From assembly GCA_035999765.1 (NCBI GenBank), contig CP108521.1, forward strand, positions 6,386,001 through 6,450,000: a DNA stretch of 64,000 nucleotides, read 5' to 3'. The translations under genes were made by a program, and so were the position numbers. This document shows positions 44,394 to 52,866 of this stretch, piece by piece. Below the pieces are notes generated by a model. It was not told the origin of the DNA. It saw only the letters and a program-made list of their open reading frames with translations, and did no database searches. Source of the DNA: Streptomyces sp. NBC_01231. GTDB lineage: Bacteria > Actinomycetota > Actinomycetes > Streptomycetales > Streptomycetaceae. Position 1 is the first letter of the stretch. The number at the start of each line of letters is the position of its first letter.

Positions 44394-45873
44394 CGAGGTA
44401 CGCCTCCAGGCCGTGGCGACCGCCCTCGCGGCCGAAGCCCGACTCCTTGTAACCGCCGAACGGCGACGTCGGGTCGAACTTGTTGAACGTGTTGGACCAG
44501 ATCACGCCCGCGCGGAGCTTGTTCGCCACCGCGAGGATGCGGGAGCCCTTCTCCGTCCAGATGCCCGCCGAGAGGCCGTACGGGGTGTTGTTGGCCTTGG
44601 CGACGGCCTCGTCCGGGGTGCGGAAGGTGAGGACGGACAGCACCGGGCCGAAGATCTCGTCACGGGCGACGGTGTGCGCCTGCGTGACGTTCGTGAACAG
44701 CGTCGGGGCGAACCAGTAACCGGAGGACGGGAGTTCGCAGGCCGGGGACCAGCGCTCGGCGCCCTCCGCCTCACCCTGCTCGACGAGCGCGGTGATCCGG
44801 GAGAGCTGCTCCGCGGAGTTGATCGCGCCGATGTCCGTGTTCTTGTCCAGCGGGTCGCCCAGACGCAGGGTGGACAGGCGGCGCTTGAGGGAGTCGAGGA
44901 GCTCGTCGTGGATCGACTCCTGGACCAGCAGCCGGCTCCCGGCGCAGCAGACCTGGCCCTGGTTGAAGAAGATGCCGTTCACGATGCCCTCGACGGCCTG
45001 GTCGATCGGGGCGTCGTCGAAGACGATGTTGGCGCCCTTGCCGCCGAGTTCGAGAGTGAGCTTCTTGCGGCTGCCCGCGACCGTGCGCGCGATCTGCTTG
45101 CCGACGGCGGTGGAGCCGGTGAAGGCGACCTTGTCGACGCCCGGGTGCGCGACCAGCGCGGCGCCCGCGTCGCCGTATCCCGGAAGGATGTTGACGACGC
45201 CCTTCGGGAGCCCGGCCTGGCGGCAGATGTCCGCGAAGAAGAGGGCCGAGAGGGGGGTCGTCTCGGCGGGCTTGAGCACGACCGTGTTGCCGGTCGCCAG
45301 TGCCGGGGCGATCTTCCACGCCAGCATCAGGAGGGGGAAGTTCCAGGGGATGACCTGGCCGGCCACGCCCAGGGGGCGCGGGTTCCGGCCGCTGTGCCCA
45401 TTGGTCGTCCTCCGGCCGAACCCGGCGTGGTCGAGCTTGTCGGCCCAGCCCGCGTAGTAGAAGAAGTGGGCGGCGACCAGGGGGAGGTCGGCGTCGCGGG
45501 TCTCCTTGATCGGCTTGCCGTTGTCGAGGGTCTCCAGGACGGCGAGCTCGCGGCTGCGCTCCTGGATGATCCGGGCGATGCGGAACAGGTACTTGGCTCG
45601 CTCGGAACCCGGCAGCGCCGACCACTTCTCGAAGGCCTTGCGGGCCGCCCCGACCGCGCGGTCGACGTCCTCGGGGCCGGCCTGGGCGATCTCGGCGAGG
45701 ACCTCCTCGCTGGCGGGGCTGACCGTCTTGAAGACCTTGCCGTCGGCGGCCTCGGTGAACTCGCCGTTGATGAACAGGCCGTACGAGGGCGCGATGTCGA
45801 CGATCGCGCGGGACTCCGGCGCCGGGGCGTACTCGAAGGCGGAGGACCGCTTGTTCGTGTTGTCCGTGGTCAT
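44386..45873 (-). CDS. Aldehyde dehydrogenase
   Basis: A 495-residue NAD(P)-dependent dehydrogenase: YGLFINGEFTEAADG, GQVIPWNFPLLMLAWK, GNTVVLKPAETTPLS, general base TLELGGKGANIV and catalytic Cys in NQGQVCCAGSRLLV. It lies 5 bp after deoC, so the natural substrate is acetaldehyde from deoxyribose-phosphate cleavage. This pathway role is inferred from position; the family accepts many aldehydes. Confidence 0.9.
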   Translation of the reverse strand: MTTDNTNKRSSAFEYAPAPESRAIVDIAPSYGLFINGEFTEAADGKVFKTVSPASEEVLAEIAQAGPEDVDRAVGAARKAFEKWSALPGSERAKYLFRIARIIQERSRELAVLETLDNGKPIKETRDADLPLVAAHFFYYAGWADKLDHAGFGRRTTNGHSGRNPRPLGVAGQVIPWNFPLLMLAWKIAPALATGNTVVLKPAETTPLSALFFADICRQAGLPKGVVNILPGYGDAGAALVAHPGVDKVAFTGSTAVGKQIARTVAGSRKKLTLELGGKGANIVFDDAPIDQAVEGIVNGIFFNQGQVCCAGSRLLVQESIHDELLDSLKRRLSTLRLGDPLDKNTDIGAINSAEQLSRITALVEQGEAEGAERWSPACELPSSGYWFAPTLFTNVTQAHTVARDEIFGPVLSVLTFRTPDEAVAKANNTPYGLSAGIWTEKGSRILAVANKLRAGVIWSNTFNKFDPTSPFGGYKESGFGREGGRHGLEAYLDV

Positions 45874-45878
45874 GGTGA

Positions 45879-46838
45879 TCAGTCCACCGTCACGTAGTCG
45901 GGGCCGGAGTAGCGGCCGGTGGCCAGCTTCTGACGCTGCATCAGCAGATCGTTCAGGAGCGAGGAGGCGCCGAAGCGGAACCAGTGGTTGTCCAGCCAGT
46001 CGTCGCCCACGGTCTCGTTGACCAGGACGAGGAACTTGATCGCGTCCTTGGAGGTGCGGATGCCGCCGGCCGGCTTCACGCCCACCTGTACCCCGGTCTG
46101 CGCCCGGAAGTCGCGGACGGCCTCCAGCATCAGCAGGGTGTTCGCGGGGGTGGCGTTCACCGCCACCTTGCCGGTCGACGTCTTGATGAAGTCCGCCCCG
46201 GCCAGCATGCCGAGCCAGCTCGCGCGGCGGATGTTGTCGTACGTCGACAGCTCGCCCGTCTCGAAGATGACCTTCAGGCGGGCGTCCGTCGCGCAGGCCT
46301 CCCGCACGGCGACGATCTGGTCGTACACCTTCAGGTAGTCGCCCGCGAGGAACGCGCCGCGGTCGATGACCATGTCGATCTCGTCGGCGCCGGCCGCGAC
46401 GGCCTCGCGGACGTCCGCCAGCTTCACGGCGATCGGGACGCGGCCCGCCGGGAAGGCGGTGGCCACCGAGGCGACCTTGACGCCGGAGCCGGCGACCGCC
46501 GCCTTGGCGGTGGCCACCATGTCGGGGTAGACGCAGACGGCCGCGGCCGCCGGTGCCGTCCGGTCGGTCGGGTCGGGGCGGACCGCCTTGACGCCGAGCG
46601 CCCGGACCTTGCCCGGGGTGTCCGCGCCTTCCAGCGTCGTCAGGTCGACCATCGAGATGGCGAGGTCGATGGCGTACGCCTTCGCGGTCGTCTTGATGGA
46701 ACGGGTGCCGAGCGAGGCGGCGCGCGCCTCCAGTCCGACCGCGTCGACGCCGGGCAGCCCGTGGAGGAAGCGGCGCAGCGTGCTGTCGGACGCGGTGACG
46801 TCGGCGAGAGCGTGGGGTGCAGCAGTGGACATGGTCAC
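45879..46838 (-). CDS. deoC: Deoxyribose-phosphate aldolase
   Basis: A 319-residue class I aldolase cleaving deoxyribose 5-phosphate to acetaldehyde and glyceraldehyde 3-phosphate. Schiff-base Lys in ADFIKTSTGKVAVNAT; other motifs are EIDMVIDRG, LKVIFETGEL and VGVKPAGGIRT. The start is taken at GTG 46838, six bases after the -10, which suits a leaderless transcript; ATG 46832 is also in frame. First gene of deoC-ALDH-ALDH. Confidence 0.94.
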   Translation of the reverse strand: MTMSTAAPHALADVTASDSTLRRFLHGLPGVDAVGLEARAASLGTRSIKTTAKAYAIDLAISMVDLTTLEGADTPGKVRALGVKAVRPDPTDRTAPAAAAVCVYPDMVATAKAAVAGSGVKVASVATAFPAGRVPIAVKLADVREAVAAGADEIDMVIDRGAFLAGDYLKVYDQIVAVREACATDARLKVIFETGELSTYDNIRRASWLGMLAGADFIKTSTGKVAVNATPANTLLMLEAVRDFRAQTGVQVGVKPAGGIRTSKDAIKFLVLVNETVGDDWLDNHWFRFGASSLLNDLLMQRQKLATGRYSGPDYVTVD

Positions 46839-46844
46839 CAGACG

Positions 46845-46863
46845 AGCATATCTACGCGCGTAG
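46845..46863 (-). promoter_or_regulatory. Operator and leaderless promoter of deoC
   Basis: Perfect CTACGCGCGTAG (46852-46863), one base, then TATGCT (46845-46850) as -10 on the minus strand. Six bases separate it from GTG 46838. Confidence 0.72.
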
Positions 46864-47006
46864 CGGCTGTACAGCCAAGCGTACGTATCAGGTGCTTGTG
46901 ATGTGGGGCGGCGCGTGGTCGTCGTGTGGGGTGGTGGCGCGTGTGGTCGTCGTGAGGGGCGGCACCGCGTACCAGGGCTCCGGGCGCGTCGGGCAGAATC
47001 GGGACC

Positions 47007-47714
47007 ATGACGACCCCGGACCCCCAGTCACCCGCGCCGCAGCCCTCGGTCCCCGAGTACAAGGAACGGGTGCACCGGTCAGGCGCGGGCATCGCCGGCG
47101 GTGTCCTGCTGCTCGGCATCGCCTGCTGGCTCGGTATCGACGCGATCGTCGCCGGGAAGGGCAGCACGCCCTGGCGGGCGCTCGCCGTCCTGCTGTTCAC
47201 GGTGCCGCTCGTCATCGCCTTCACGCTGCGGCCCGCGGTGTACGTGGGCGACGACCGGCTGCGCATCCGCAACCCGTTCCGGATCGTCGTGCTCCCCTGG
47301 GGACAGATCGAGGCGCTGCGCTCCGGCTACTCGAACGAGGTCCTCACCAAGGCCGACGGCACGTTCCAGCTGTGGGCCGTTCCCGTCTCGTTGCGGGCCC
47401 GCAACAAGGCGGCGCGGCGGGACGCCCGGCGGACTGCGCAGGAGAGCGGGCTGATGGGCTCCGGGGGCGGCGGCCGCCTCGGCGGCGGGCTCGGTGGATT
47501 GCGTGGTGGCTTGTCCGGTGGGCGCGGGGCGGTGTCGGAGGGGCCCGCACGGGCGGAGAGCGACCAGGTCATGGACGACCTGCGCGAGCTGGTGGAGAGC
47601 CGGGCCGCGGCCCGGTCGGCGCAGGGCGAGGTGACCGTGCGCTGGGCCTACGAGGTGATGGGGCCCGCGGTGGCCGGAGCCGTGCTGTTGGTGATCCTGA
47701 TCGCGATCGGCTGA
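47007..47714 (+). CDS. PH-domain membrane protein
   Basis: A 235-residue protein with two N-terminal helices (about 27-44 and 54-73), a bacterial PH-like domain (YVGDDRLRIRNPFRIVV, LPWGQIEALR), a Gly/Arg-rich linker and a final C-terminal helix. Bacterial PH proteins of this type are linked to the cell envelope, without clear function. CAGAAT lies 7 bases before the ATG as a possible -10. Confidence 0.75.
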   Translation: MTTPDPQSPAPQPSVPEYKERVHRSGAGIAGGVLLLGIACWLGIDAIVAGKGSTPWRALAVLLFTVPLVIAFTLRPAVYVGDDRLRIRNPFRIVVLPWGQIEALRSGYSNEVLTKADGTFQLWAVPVSLRARNKAARRDARRTAQESGLMGSGGGGRLGGGLGGLRGGLSGGRGAVSEGPARAESDQVMDDLRELVESRAAARSAQGEVTVRWAYEVMGPAVAGAVLLVILIAIG

Positions 47715-47716
47715 GA

Positions 47717-47751
47717 CGGGGCGGCCCCGGTTCCCGGTGAAGGCCGCCCCG
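47717..47751. terminator. Hairpin between convergent genes
   Basis: CGGGGCGGCC (47717-47726) pairs with GGCCGCCCCG (47742-47751), 15-base loop. Confidence 0.7.
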
Positions 47752-47762
47752 CTCCTGGTGAA

Positions 47763-48974
47763 TCAGGGCGCCCCCGGCCACACCAGCGCCATGTACGCCC
47801 CCCAGTACGCCGAGCCCAGCACCGCCGTCGCCAGGGCGAGGGCACGGAAGCGTCGGGAGGCGCGGGCCAGGTGCAGGGCCAGGGGCAGCAGCAGCGGGAA
47901 GCCCGGTAGCAGGAAGCGGGCGCGCGGATGGTAGACCCCGCCGCTGACCAGGACGATCGTCAGCAGTACGGCGGTGAAGACCAGCAGCGGAACGGGTTGC
48001 CGGTCCCACACGGTCAGGGCGAACAGTGCCGCCGACGCGATCAGCGTGAGCGTCACCGACACCAGGAACAGCGCGGGCGTCACATCGTGCGCCAGCAGGT
48101 CCCGGAACAGGCGCAGAGTCTCCCGACCGCCGTCCAGTTCGTTGTGCCACAGCTTCTGTACGGCGAAGTAGCCGTCCCAGCGTCCCAGCCGCAGGCCCAC
48201 CCAGCCGACGTAGGCGCACCAGCCGAGCGGGGCGAGGACCGCGGCCGTGAGGGCGCGCGGGGAGAAGCGGCGGCGCAGTGAGAGCAGGGCCGAGACGGTG
48301 ACCGCGGCCGCCACCGCGACACCCGTCGGACGGGTCAGACCGGCCAGGGAGGCGAGCCAGGCCGCGGTGAGCGGTCGGTCGGTCAGCACCGCGTACAGCG
48401 CCCAGGCGGCGAAGGCCGTGAACAGGGACTCGGTGTAGCCCATCCACTGCACCAGGCCGACCGGGAGGGCGGCCCAGAGGACGGTGAGCAGGATGCCGAC
48501 GCGGCGGCCGTGCAGCCGGTCACCGACGGCGAACACGCCCCAGGCCGCGACGAACGAGGCGACCACGGCGATCCCGAGACCGGTGCCGGCCCGGGTGCCC
48601 GGGGTGACGGCCGCGACGGCCTTGACCAGCATCGGGTAGAGCGGGAAGAAGGCCAGGTTGTTGGCGCTGATCGCGGTGCCGAGCTCGCGGGCGTAGCCGT
48701 GGTCGGCGATGCCGAGGTACCAGTCGGCGTCCCACCGTGTCGCCAGGATCGGCCAGACGCCGCGGTGCCGCCGGTGCGCCCATGCGGTCAGAACGAGCAG
48801 GACCGTGCCGCGTACGGCGAGGTGTCCGAGGAGAGCGGGGGCCGCGTGGCGCAGGGCGCGCACGGCCCGGGTCGGTGGGGAGGCGGCGTCGGGAGCCGTG
48901 GTGACAGGGGTGTGGGGGCGCCGGGTGACTGGAACGCGGCTGCTGGGGCGGGTTTCGCGAGCGGTCGAGGACAC
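47763..48974 (-). CDS. PIG-V-like mannosyltransferase family membrane protein
   Basis: A 403-residue GT-C-type protein with about nine helices. Diagnostic region RWDADWYLGIADHGYA carries the acidic pair expected in the first loop, then NNLAFFPLYPMLVK, YTESLFTAFAAWALYA and GLTRPTG. The PIG-V/mannosyltransferase family uses polyprenol-phosphate sugars. GTG 48974 was chosen because GGAG lies 8 bases upstream. The donor lipid could be made by the GT2 enzymes in region 1, but no direct link is seen. Confidence 0.82.
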   Translation of the reverse strand: MSSTARETRPSSRVPVTRRPHTPVTTAPDAASPPTRAVRALRHAAPALLGHLAVRGTVLLVLTAWAHRRHRGVWPILATRWDADWYLGIADHGYARELGTAISANNLAFFPLYPMLVKAVAAVTPGTRAGTGLGIAVVASFVAAWGVFAVGDRLHGRRVGILLTVLWAALPVGLVQWMGYTESLFTAFAAWALYAVLTDRPLTAAWLASLAGLTRPTGVAVAAAVTVSALLSLRRRFSPRALTAAVLAPLGWCAYVGWVGLRLGRWDGYFAVQKLWHNELDGGRETLRLFRDLLAHDVTPALFLVSVTLTLIASAALFALTVWDRQPVPLLVFTAVLLTIVLVSGGVYHPRARFLLPGFPLLLPLALHLARASRRFRALALATAVLGSAYWGAYMALVWPGAP

Positions 48975-49195
48975 GGCGGCAGCTCCAGTACTCGGGGCGG
49001 TACGGCGGCGGTACGGCGGTGAGGCGGTACCGGCCAACCGTTGCCCCTGGGAGGAGACGGGCCGTGCAGTGGGCGTCGGCTGTCGCGCGGAAATCACTCG
49101 ATGGGGTGCCTCCGAGCGGGGGCACCCCAGATGTAGGGGGCAGGACGTACGCGGCGGCGTGTACGGGTCGGAACGTATGGGGCAGCGTGTACGGG

Positions 49196-50845
49196 TCAGA
49201 TGCCCGCGGCTGCCGACAGGTCCCGCTTGATGGTCGTCAGGAGGTCCGCCGCCTTCGTGCGGGCGGCCGGGAGGTCGGCGTGCGTCGCGACCGGGACGAC
49301 CACCTCCAGGTAGCACTTCAGCTTCGGCTCCGTACCGCTGGGGCGGACGATGACCCGGGCGCCCTCGAGGGTGTAGCGCAGGCCGTCGGTGGGCGGCAGC
49401 CGGTCGGTGCCCCGGGTGAGGTCGTCGGTGCGGGTGATCGGCAGGCCCGCCAGCTCCGTAGGGGGGTGCTCGCGCAGCCGCCCCATCGCGTCGGCGATCA
49501 GGGAGAGGTCCTCGACGCGGACCGAGAGCTGGTCGGTGGCGTGCAGGCCGTGCTCGACCGCGATGTCGTCCAGGAGGTCGAGGAGGGTGCGGCCCTCCTC
49601 CTTGAGGCCGGAGGCGAGCTCCGTGATCAGCAGGGCCGCCGTGATGCCGTCCTTGTCCCGTACGCCGTCAGGGTCCACGCAGTACCCGAGGGCCTCCTCG
49701 TAGCCGTAACGCAGGCCCTCCACACGGGCGATCCACTTGAATCCGGTGAGGGTCTCCTCGTAGGGGAGGCCCGCCTTCTCCGCGATCCGGCCGAGCAGGG
49801 AGGAGGACACGATCGACTCGGCGAAGGTGCCCTGGGCTCCGCGGCCGACCAGGTGGGTGGCGAGGAGGGCGCCGACCTCGTCGCCCCGGAGCATGCGCCA
49901 GTCGCCGCGCGCGTCGTTTTCGTCGCGTTCCTTGACGGCCACTGCGCAGCGGTCCGCGTCCGGGTCGTTGGCGATGATCAGGTCGGGGTTCGTCTCGCGG
50001 GCCTTCGCGAAGGCGAGGTCCATCGCGCCGGGCTCTTCCGGGTTGGGGAAGGCGACGGTGGGGAAGTCCGGGTCCGGGTCGGCCTGTTCGGTGACCAGGG
50101 CGGGGGGCGGGAAGCCGGCGCGGGCGAATGCGGCGAGGAGGGTTTCCCTGCCGACGCCGTGCATCGCCGTGTAGACGGTGCGGGCGGTGCGGGGGGAGTC
50201 GGCGGCGAGGACGGCGTCCGTGCGGGCGAGGTAGGCGTCGAGGACGGAGTCGTCGAGGGTGTCCCAGCCGGTGGTGGGGCGGGGGACGGTGGTGAGGGTG
50301 GTGACGGCGGCGATCTCGGCGGCGATCTCGGCGTCGGCCGGGGGGACGATCTGGGAGCCGTCGCCGAGGTAGACCTTGTAGCCGTTGTCGCGGGGCGGGT
50401 TGTGGCTGGCGGTGACCTCCACGCCGGCGACCGCGCCGAGGTGCCTTATGGCGTAGGCGAGGACGGGCGTCGGGAGGGGGCGGGGGAGGACGGCCGCGCG
50501 CAGGCCCGCGCCGGTCATGACGGCGGCGGTGTCCTGCGCGAAGTCGGCGGACTTGTGGCGGGCGTCGTAGCCGATGACGACGAGGCCGCCGGTGTGGCCC
50601 TTGGAGTTGAGGTACGCGGCGAGGCCGGCGGCGGCTCGGATGACGACCGCGCGGTTCATGCGCATCGGGCCCGCGCCGAGTTCGCCGCGTAGGCCCGCGG
50701 TGCCGAACTGGAGGGTGCCGGTGAAGCGTGCGGTGAGCTCTGTGACGTCCTCGGTGTCGATGAGCTTGGCGAGTTCGTCACGGGTTTCCGTGTCGGGGTC
50801 CTCGGCCAGCCATGCCTTGGCTCGTGCGATGAGATCGTCGTGCAC
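49196..50845 (-). CDS. Phospho-sugar mutase (phosphoglucomutase/phosphomannomutase family)
   Basis: A 549-residue four-domain mutase: FGTAGLRGELGAG substrate loop, phosphoserine TASHNPPRDNGYK, metal loop NDPDADR, sugar loop GFKWIARVEG followed by EEALGYC, and RPSGTEPKLK phosphate site. The gene lies next to the purine phosphorylase, and members of this group include phosphopentomutases. It may convert (deoxy)ribose 1-phosphate to the 5-phosphate used by deoC. This role is inferred. Confidence 0.88.
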   Translation of the reverse strand: MHDDLIARAKAWLAEDPDTETRDELAKLIDTEDVTELTARFTGTLQFGTAGLRGELGAGPMRMNRAVVIRAAAGLAAYLNSKGHTGGLVVIGYDARHKSADFAQDTAAVMTGAGLRAAVLPRPLPTPVLAYAIRHLGAVAGVEVTASHNPPRDNGYKVYLGDGSQIVPPADAEIAAEIAAVTTLTTVPRPTTGWDTLDDSVLDAYLARTDAVLAADSPRTARTVYTAMHGVGRETLLAAFARAGFPPPALVTEQADPDPDFPTVAFPNPEEPGAMDLAFAKARETNPDLIIANDPDADRCAVAVKERDENDARGDWRMLRGDEVGALLATHLVGRGAQGTFAESIVSSSLLGRIAEKAGLPYEETLTGFKWIARVEGLRYGYEEALGYCVDPDGVRDKDGITAALLITELASGLKEEGRTLLDLLDDIAVEHGLHATDQLSVRVEDLSLIADAMGRLREHPPTELAGLPITRTDDLTRGTDRLPPTDGLRYTLEGARVIVRPSGTEPKLKCYLEVVVPVATHADLPAARTKAADLLTTIKRDLSAAAGI

Positions 50846-50872
50846 GTTCGGTCAACCTCTCGTTTCGGTTCG

Positions 50873-50900
50873 CTTGCGGCTTGCGGCTTGCGGCTTGCGG
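50873..50900. repeat. Four tandem CTTGCGG heptamers
   Basis: Exact CTTGCGG at 50873, 50880, 50887 and 50894, ending in TTCGCGG. It lies 28 bp before the mutase start, within its likely leader. Confidence 0.9.
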
Positions 50901-51003
50901 TTCGCGGGGGCGGGTTGTTTCGCCCCCGCCGCCCTTACCCGTTCCCATCCCCAGGGGCGTTGCCCCTTCGACCCCACCAGGGGCTCCGCCCCTGGACCCC
51001 GGC

Positions 51004-51242
51004 GGGGACTGCGTCCCCTGCACCCCTCGCTGGGGTGGCGTCCTCCGGGCCCCGGCGGGGACTGCGTCCCCCGGCTCCCCGCGGGGCTCCGACGGACTGC
51101 GTCCCTGCACCACTCGCAAGGCTGGTGTCCCCCGGGCCCCGCCGGAGACTGCGTCCCCCGCTTCCGCTGGGCTCCGACGGACTGCGTCCCCCGCGCCCTC
51201 GCGAGGACGCCGTCCCGGGCCCCCAACGGGGACGGCGTCCCC
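51004..51242. repeat. Dispersed GGGGACTGCGTCCCC-type hairpin units
   Basis: Exact GGGGACTGCGTCCCC at 51004-51018 and 51057-51071; related GACTGCGTCCC cores at about 51095, 51147 and 51180; GGGGACGGCGTCCCC at 51228-51242. Each unit can fold alone. Spacing is irregular and no protein fits. Confidence 0.8.
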
Positions 51243-51349
51243 TGTGATCGCCCCGGCGCCCCGGCGGGGACTTCGGCCCTGCCCACTTCGCGGGGCCGGT
51301 TCCCCCGGAGCCGGCGGGGAGTGCGCTTCCTGTCCCGGTGGCGGGTGGG

Positions 51350-52174
51350 CTACAGCCGGCCGAGCAGTTGGGTGAGTAGTGAGCCCATGCGGGTTGCGGA
51401 GTCGCGGCCTGCCTGGAGGACCTCCTCGTGGTTGAGGGGCTCGCCTGTCATGCCTGCCGCGAGGTTGGTCACCAGGGAGATGCCCAGTACCTCCGCGCCT
51501 GCCTCGCGTGCGGCGATGGCCTCCAGGACCGTCGACATGCCGACCAGGTCCGCGCCGATGACGCGGGCCATGCGGATCTCGGCCGGGGTCTCGTAGTGCG
51601 GGCCGGGGAACTGGGCGTAGACGCCCTCCTCCAGCGTCGGGTCGACCTCCTTGCACAGGGCGCGCAGGCGGGGGGAGTAGAGGTCGGTGAGGTCGACGAA
51701 GTTGGCGCCGATGATGGGGCTGGTGGCCGTCAGGTTGATGTGGTCGCTGATCAGGACCGGCTGGCCGGGGCGCATGCCCTCGCGGAGGCCTCCGCAGCCG
51801 TTGGTCAGGATGATCGTCTTGCTGCCCGCGGCGACGGCGGTGCGGACCCCGTGGGCCACGGCGGCCACGCCTCGGCCCTCGTAGAAGTGCGTACGCCCCA
51901 GGAAGACCAGGGCACGCTTCTCACCGATCGTGTACGAGCGGATCTTGCCTCCGTGGCCCTCCACCGCCGGCGGCGGGAACCCGGGCAGCTCGGTGACCAG
52001 GAACTCGGCATCGGGAGCACCGAGGGCATCCACGGCCGGCGCCCAGCCGGAGCCCATCACGAGGGCGACGTCGTGGGTCTCGGCACCGGTCAGTTCGCGC
52101 AGGCGCGCGGCGGCGGCGTCGGCTGCGGCGTGGGGGTCGCCCTGGAGGTCGTCCGGAAGAAGAGATGCGTTCAC
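51350..52174 (-). CDS. Purine nucleoside phosphorylase
   Basis: A 274-residue enzyme of the trimeric class, splitting inosine/guanosine and deoxy forms to base and (deoxy)ribose 1-phosphate. Motifs: [55 protein letters not shown] with the purine-site residues, and TNLAAG followed by NHEEVL. Start at GTG 52174, seven bases after a TANNNT box. It acts after adenosine deaminase (35102). Confidence 0.94.
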   Translation of the reverse strand: MNASLLPDDLQGDPHAAADAAAARLRELTGAETHDVALVMGSGWAPAVDALGAPDAEFLVTELPGFPPPAVEGHGGKIRSYTIGEKRALVFLGRTHFYEGRGVAAVAHGVRTAVAAGSKTIILTNGCGGLREGMRPGQPVLISDHINLTATSPIIGANFVDLTDLYSPRLRALCKEVDPTLEEGVYAQFPGPHYETPAEIRMARVIGADLVGMSTVLEAIAAREAGAEVLGISLVTNLAAGMTGEPLNHEEVLQAGRDSATRMGSLLTQLLGRL

Positions 52175-52181
52175 GCGCCTG

Positions 52182-52211
52182 AGAGTAGCCGGTCTGGGCC
52201 TACGCGCGTAG
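52182..52211 (-). promoter_or_regulatory. Operator and leaderless promoter of the purine phosphorylase
   Basis: Perfect CTACGCGCGTAG (52200-52211), then TACTCT (52182-52187) on the minus strand with 12 bp between, and 7 bases to GTG 52174. Confidence 0.72.
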
Positions 52212-52268
52212 ATGAGAGTGCTCGCGGGACGACGATCGTTGTCTTGTCGTTTCCAACCAGCGGCCCCG

Positions 52269-52706
52269 TCAGCAGGGACGCTTGCGCAGCTCCATCACGT
52301 AGTCGTGCGGCGCTCCCGCCGACTCGGCGGCATCGGCGATCTCCCCGAGGTAGCGGGCCGAGGGCAGGCCGCCCTCGTACCCGTTGAGGACGTAGACCCA
52401 GGCGGGTTCCTGGCCCTCCAGGGTGTGCACGCGCATCCGCATCCGGCGGTAGATGTCCAGGCCCACGCCCTCCCAGCGGTCCATGGAGTCCTCGTCCATG
52501 GGCGCGAGGTCGTACAGCGCGACGAAGACCTGCGCGCCGGGGGCCTCCACGATCGTCGCCAGGGCGCCCTCCCAGCCCATGTGCTCGCCGCCGAAGGTCA
52601 GCCGCCAGTCGTTCAGCCAGCCCGTCGCGCGCAGCGGAGAGTGCGGGGCGCGGCGCGTCATCAGACGCGGGTCGAGGTTGCCCGCGTACGCGGCATAGAG
52701 CGACAT
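52269..52706 (-). CDS. Gamma-glutamylcyclotransferase-fold protein
   Basis: A 145-residue GGCT-like protein: [15 protein letters not shown] is the substrate-loop motif, followed by [12 protein letters not shown] and [16 protein letters not shown] with the acidic residue typical of the family. Small proteins of this fold act on gamma-glutamyl amines or amino acids. The gene stands alone, downstream of the lpdA promoter side on the other strand. Confidence 0.82.
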   Translation of the reverse strand: MSLYAAYAGNLDPRLMTRRAPHSPLRATGWLNDWRLTFGGEHMGWEGALATIVEAPGAQVFVALYDLAPMDEDSMDRWEGVGLDIYRRMRMRVHTLEGQEPAWVYVLNGYEGGLPSARYLGEIADAAESAGAPHDYVMELRKRPC

Positions 52707-52866
52707 GGGTCGAGGGTACGGCAGGTGGGCTCGGGTGCCTCAGTCGTCCCGTCCGTGGCTTTGGTACCCGGGCGTATCGGCCGTGGCAGCCCCCGCCACC
52801 TGGGGTGGTCGTCCCGTCGGGGCCCCGGGGCGGTGGCGTGGTGGGGCGTGCGGGACAATGGAGCAT

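Larger units (their letters stand above)
50846..51349. other. 504-bp repeat-rich intergenic region
   Basis: No gene seen: all open frames here are low-complexity and lack coding bias. The region has a heptamer array and several hairpin-forming units described separately. Confidence 0.75.

Noticed and set aside
48975..49195. N-terminal extension of the mannosyltransferase up to 49316
   Set aside because: The added sequence is low-complexity and without membrane helices; GTG 48974 has a good ribosome site.
51004..51242. CRISPR array
   Set aside because: Repeats are short, self-folding, irregularly spaced and the intervening sequence is not uniform in length; no cas genes in the window.
50881..51375. 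Open frames in the repeat-rich gap beside the mutase
   Set aside because: They cover tandem and hairpin repeats on several frames and strands with Pro/Arg-rich products; no coding bias.
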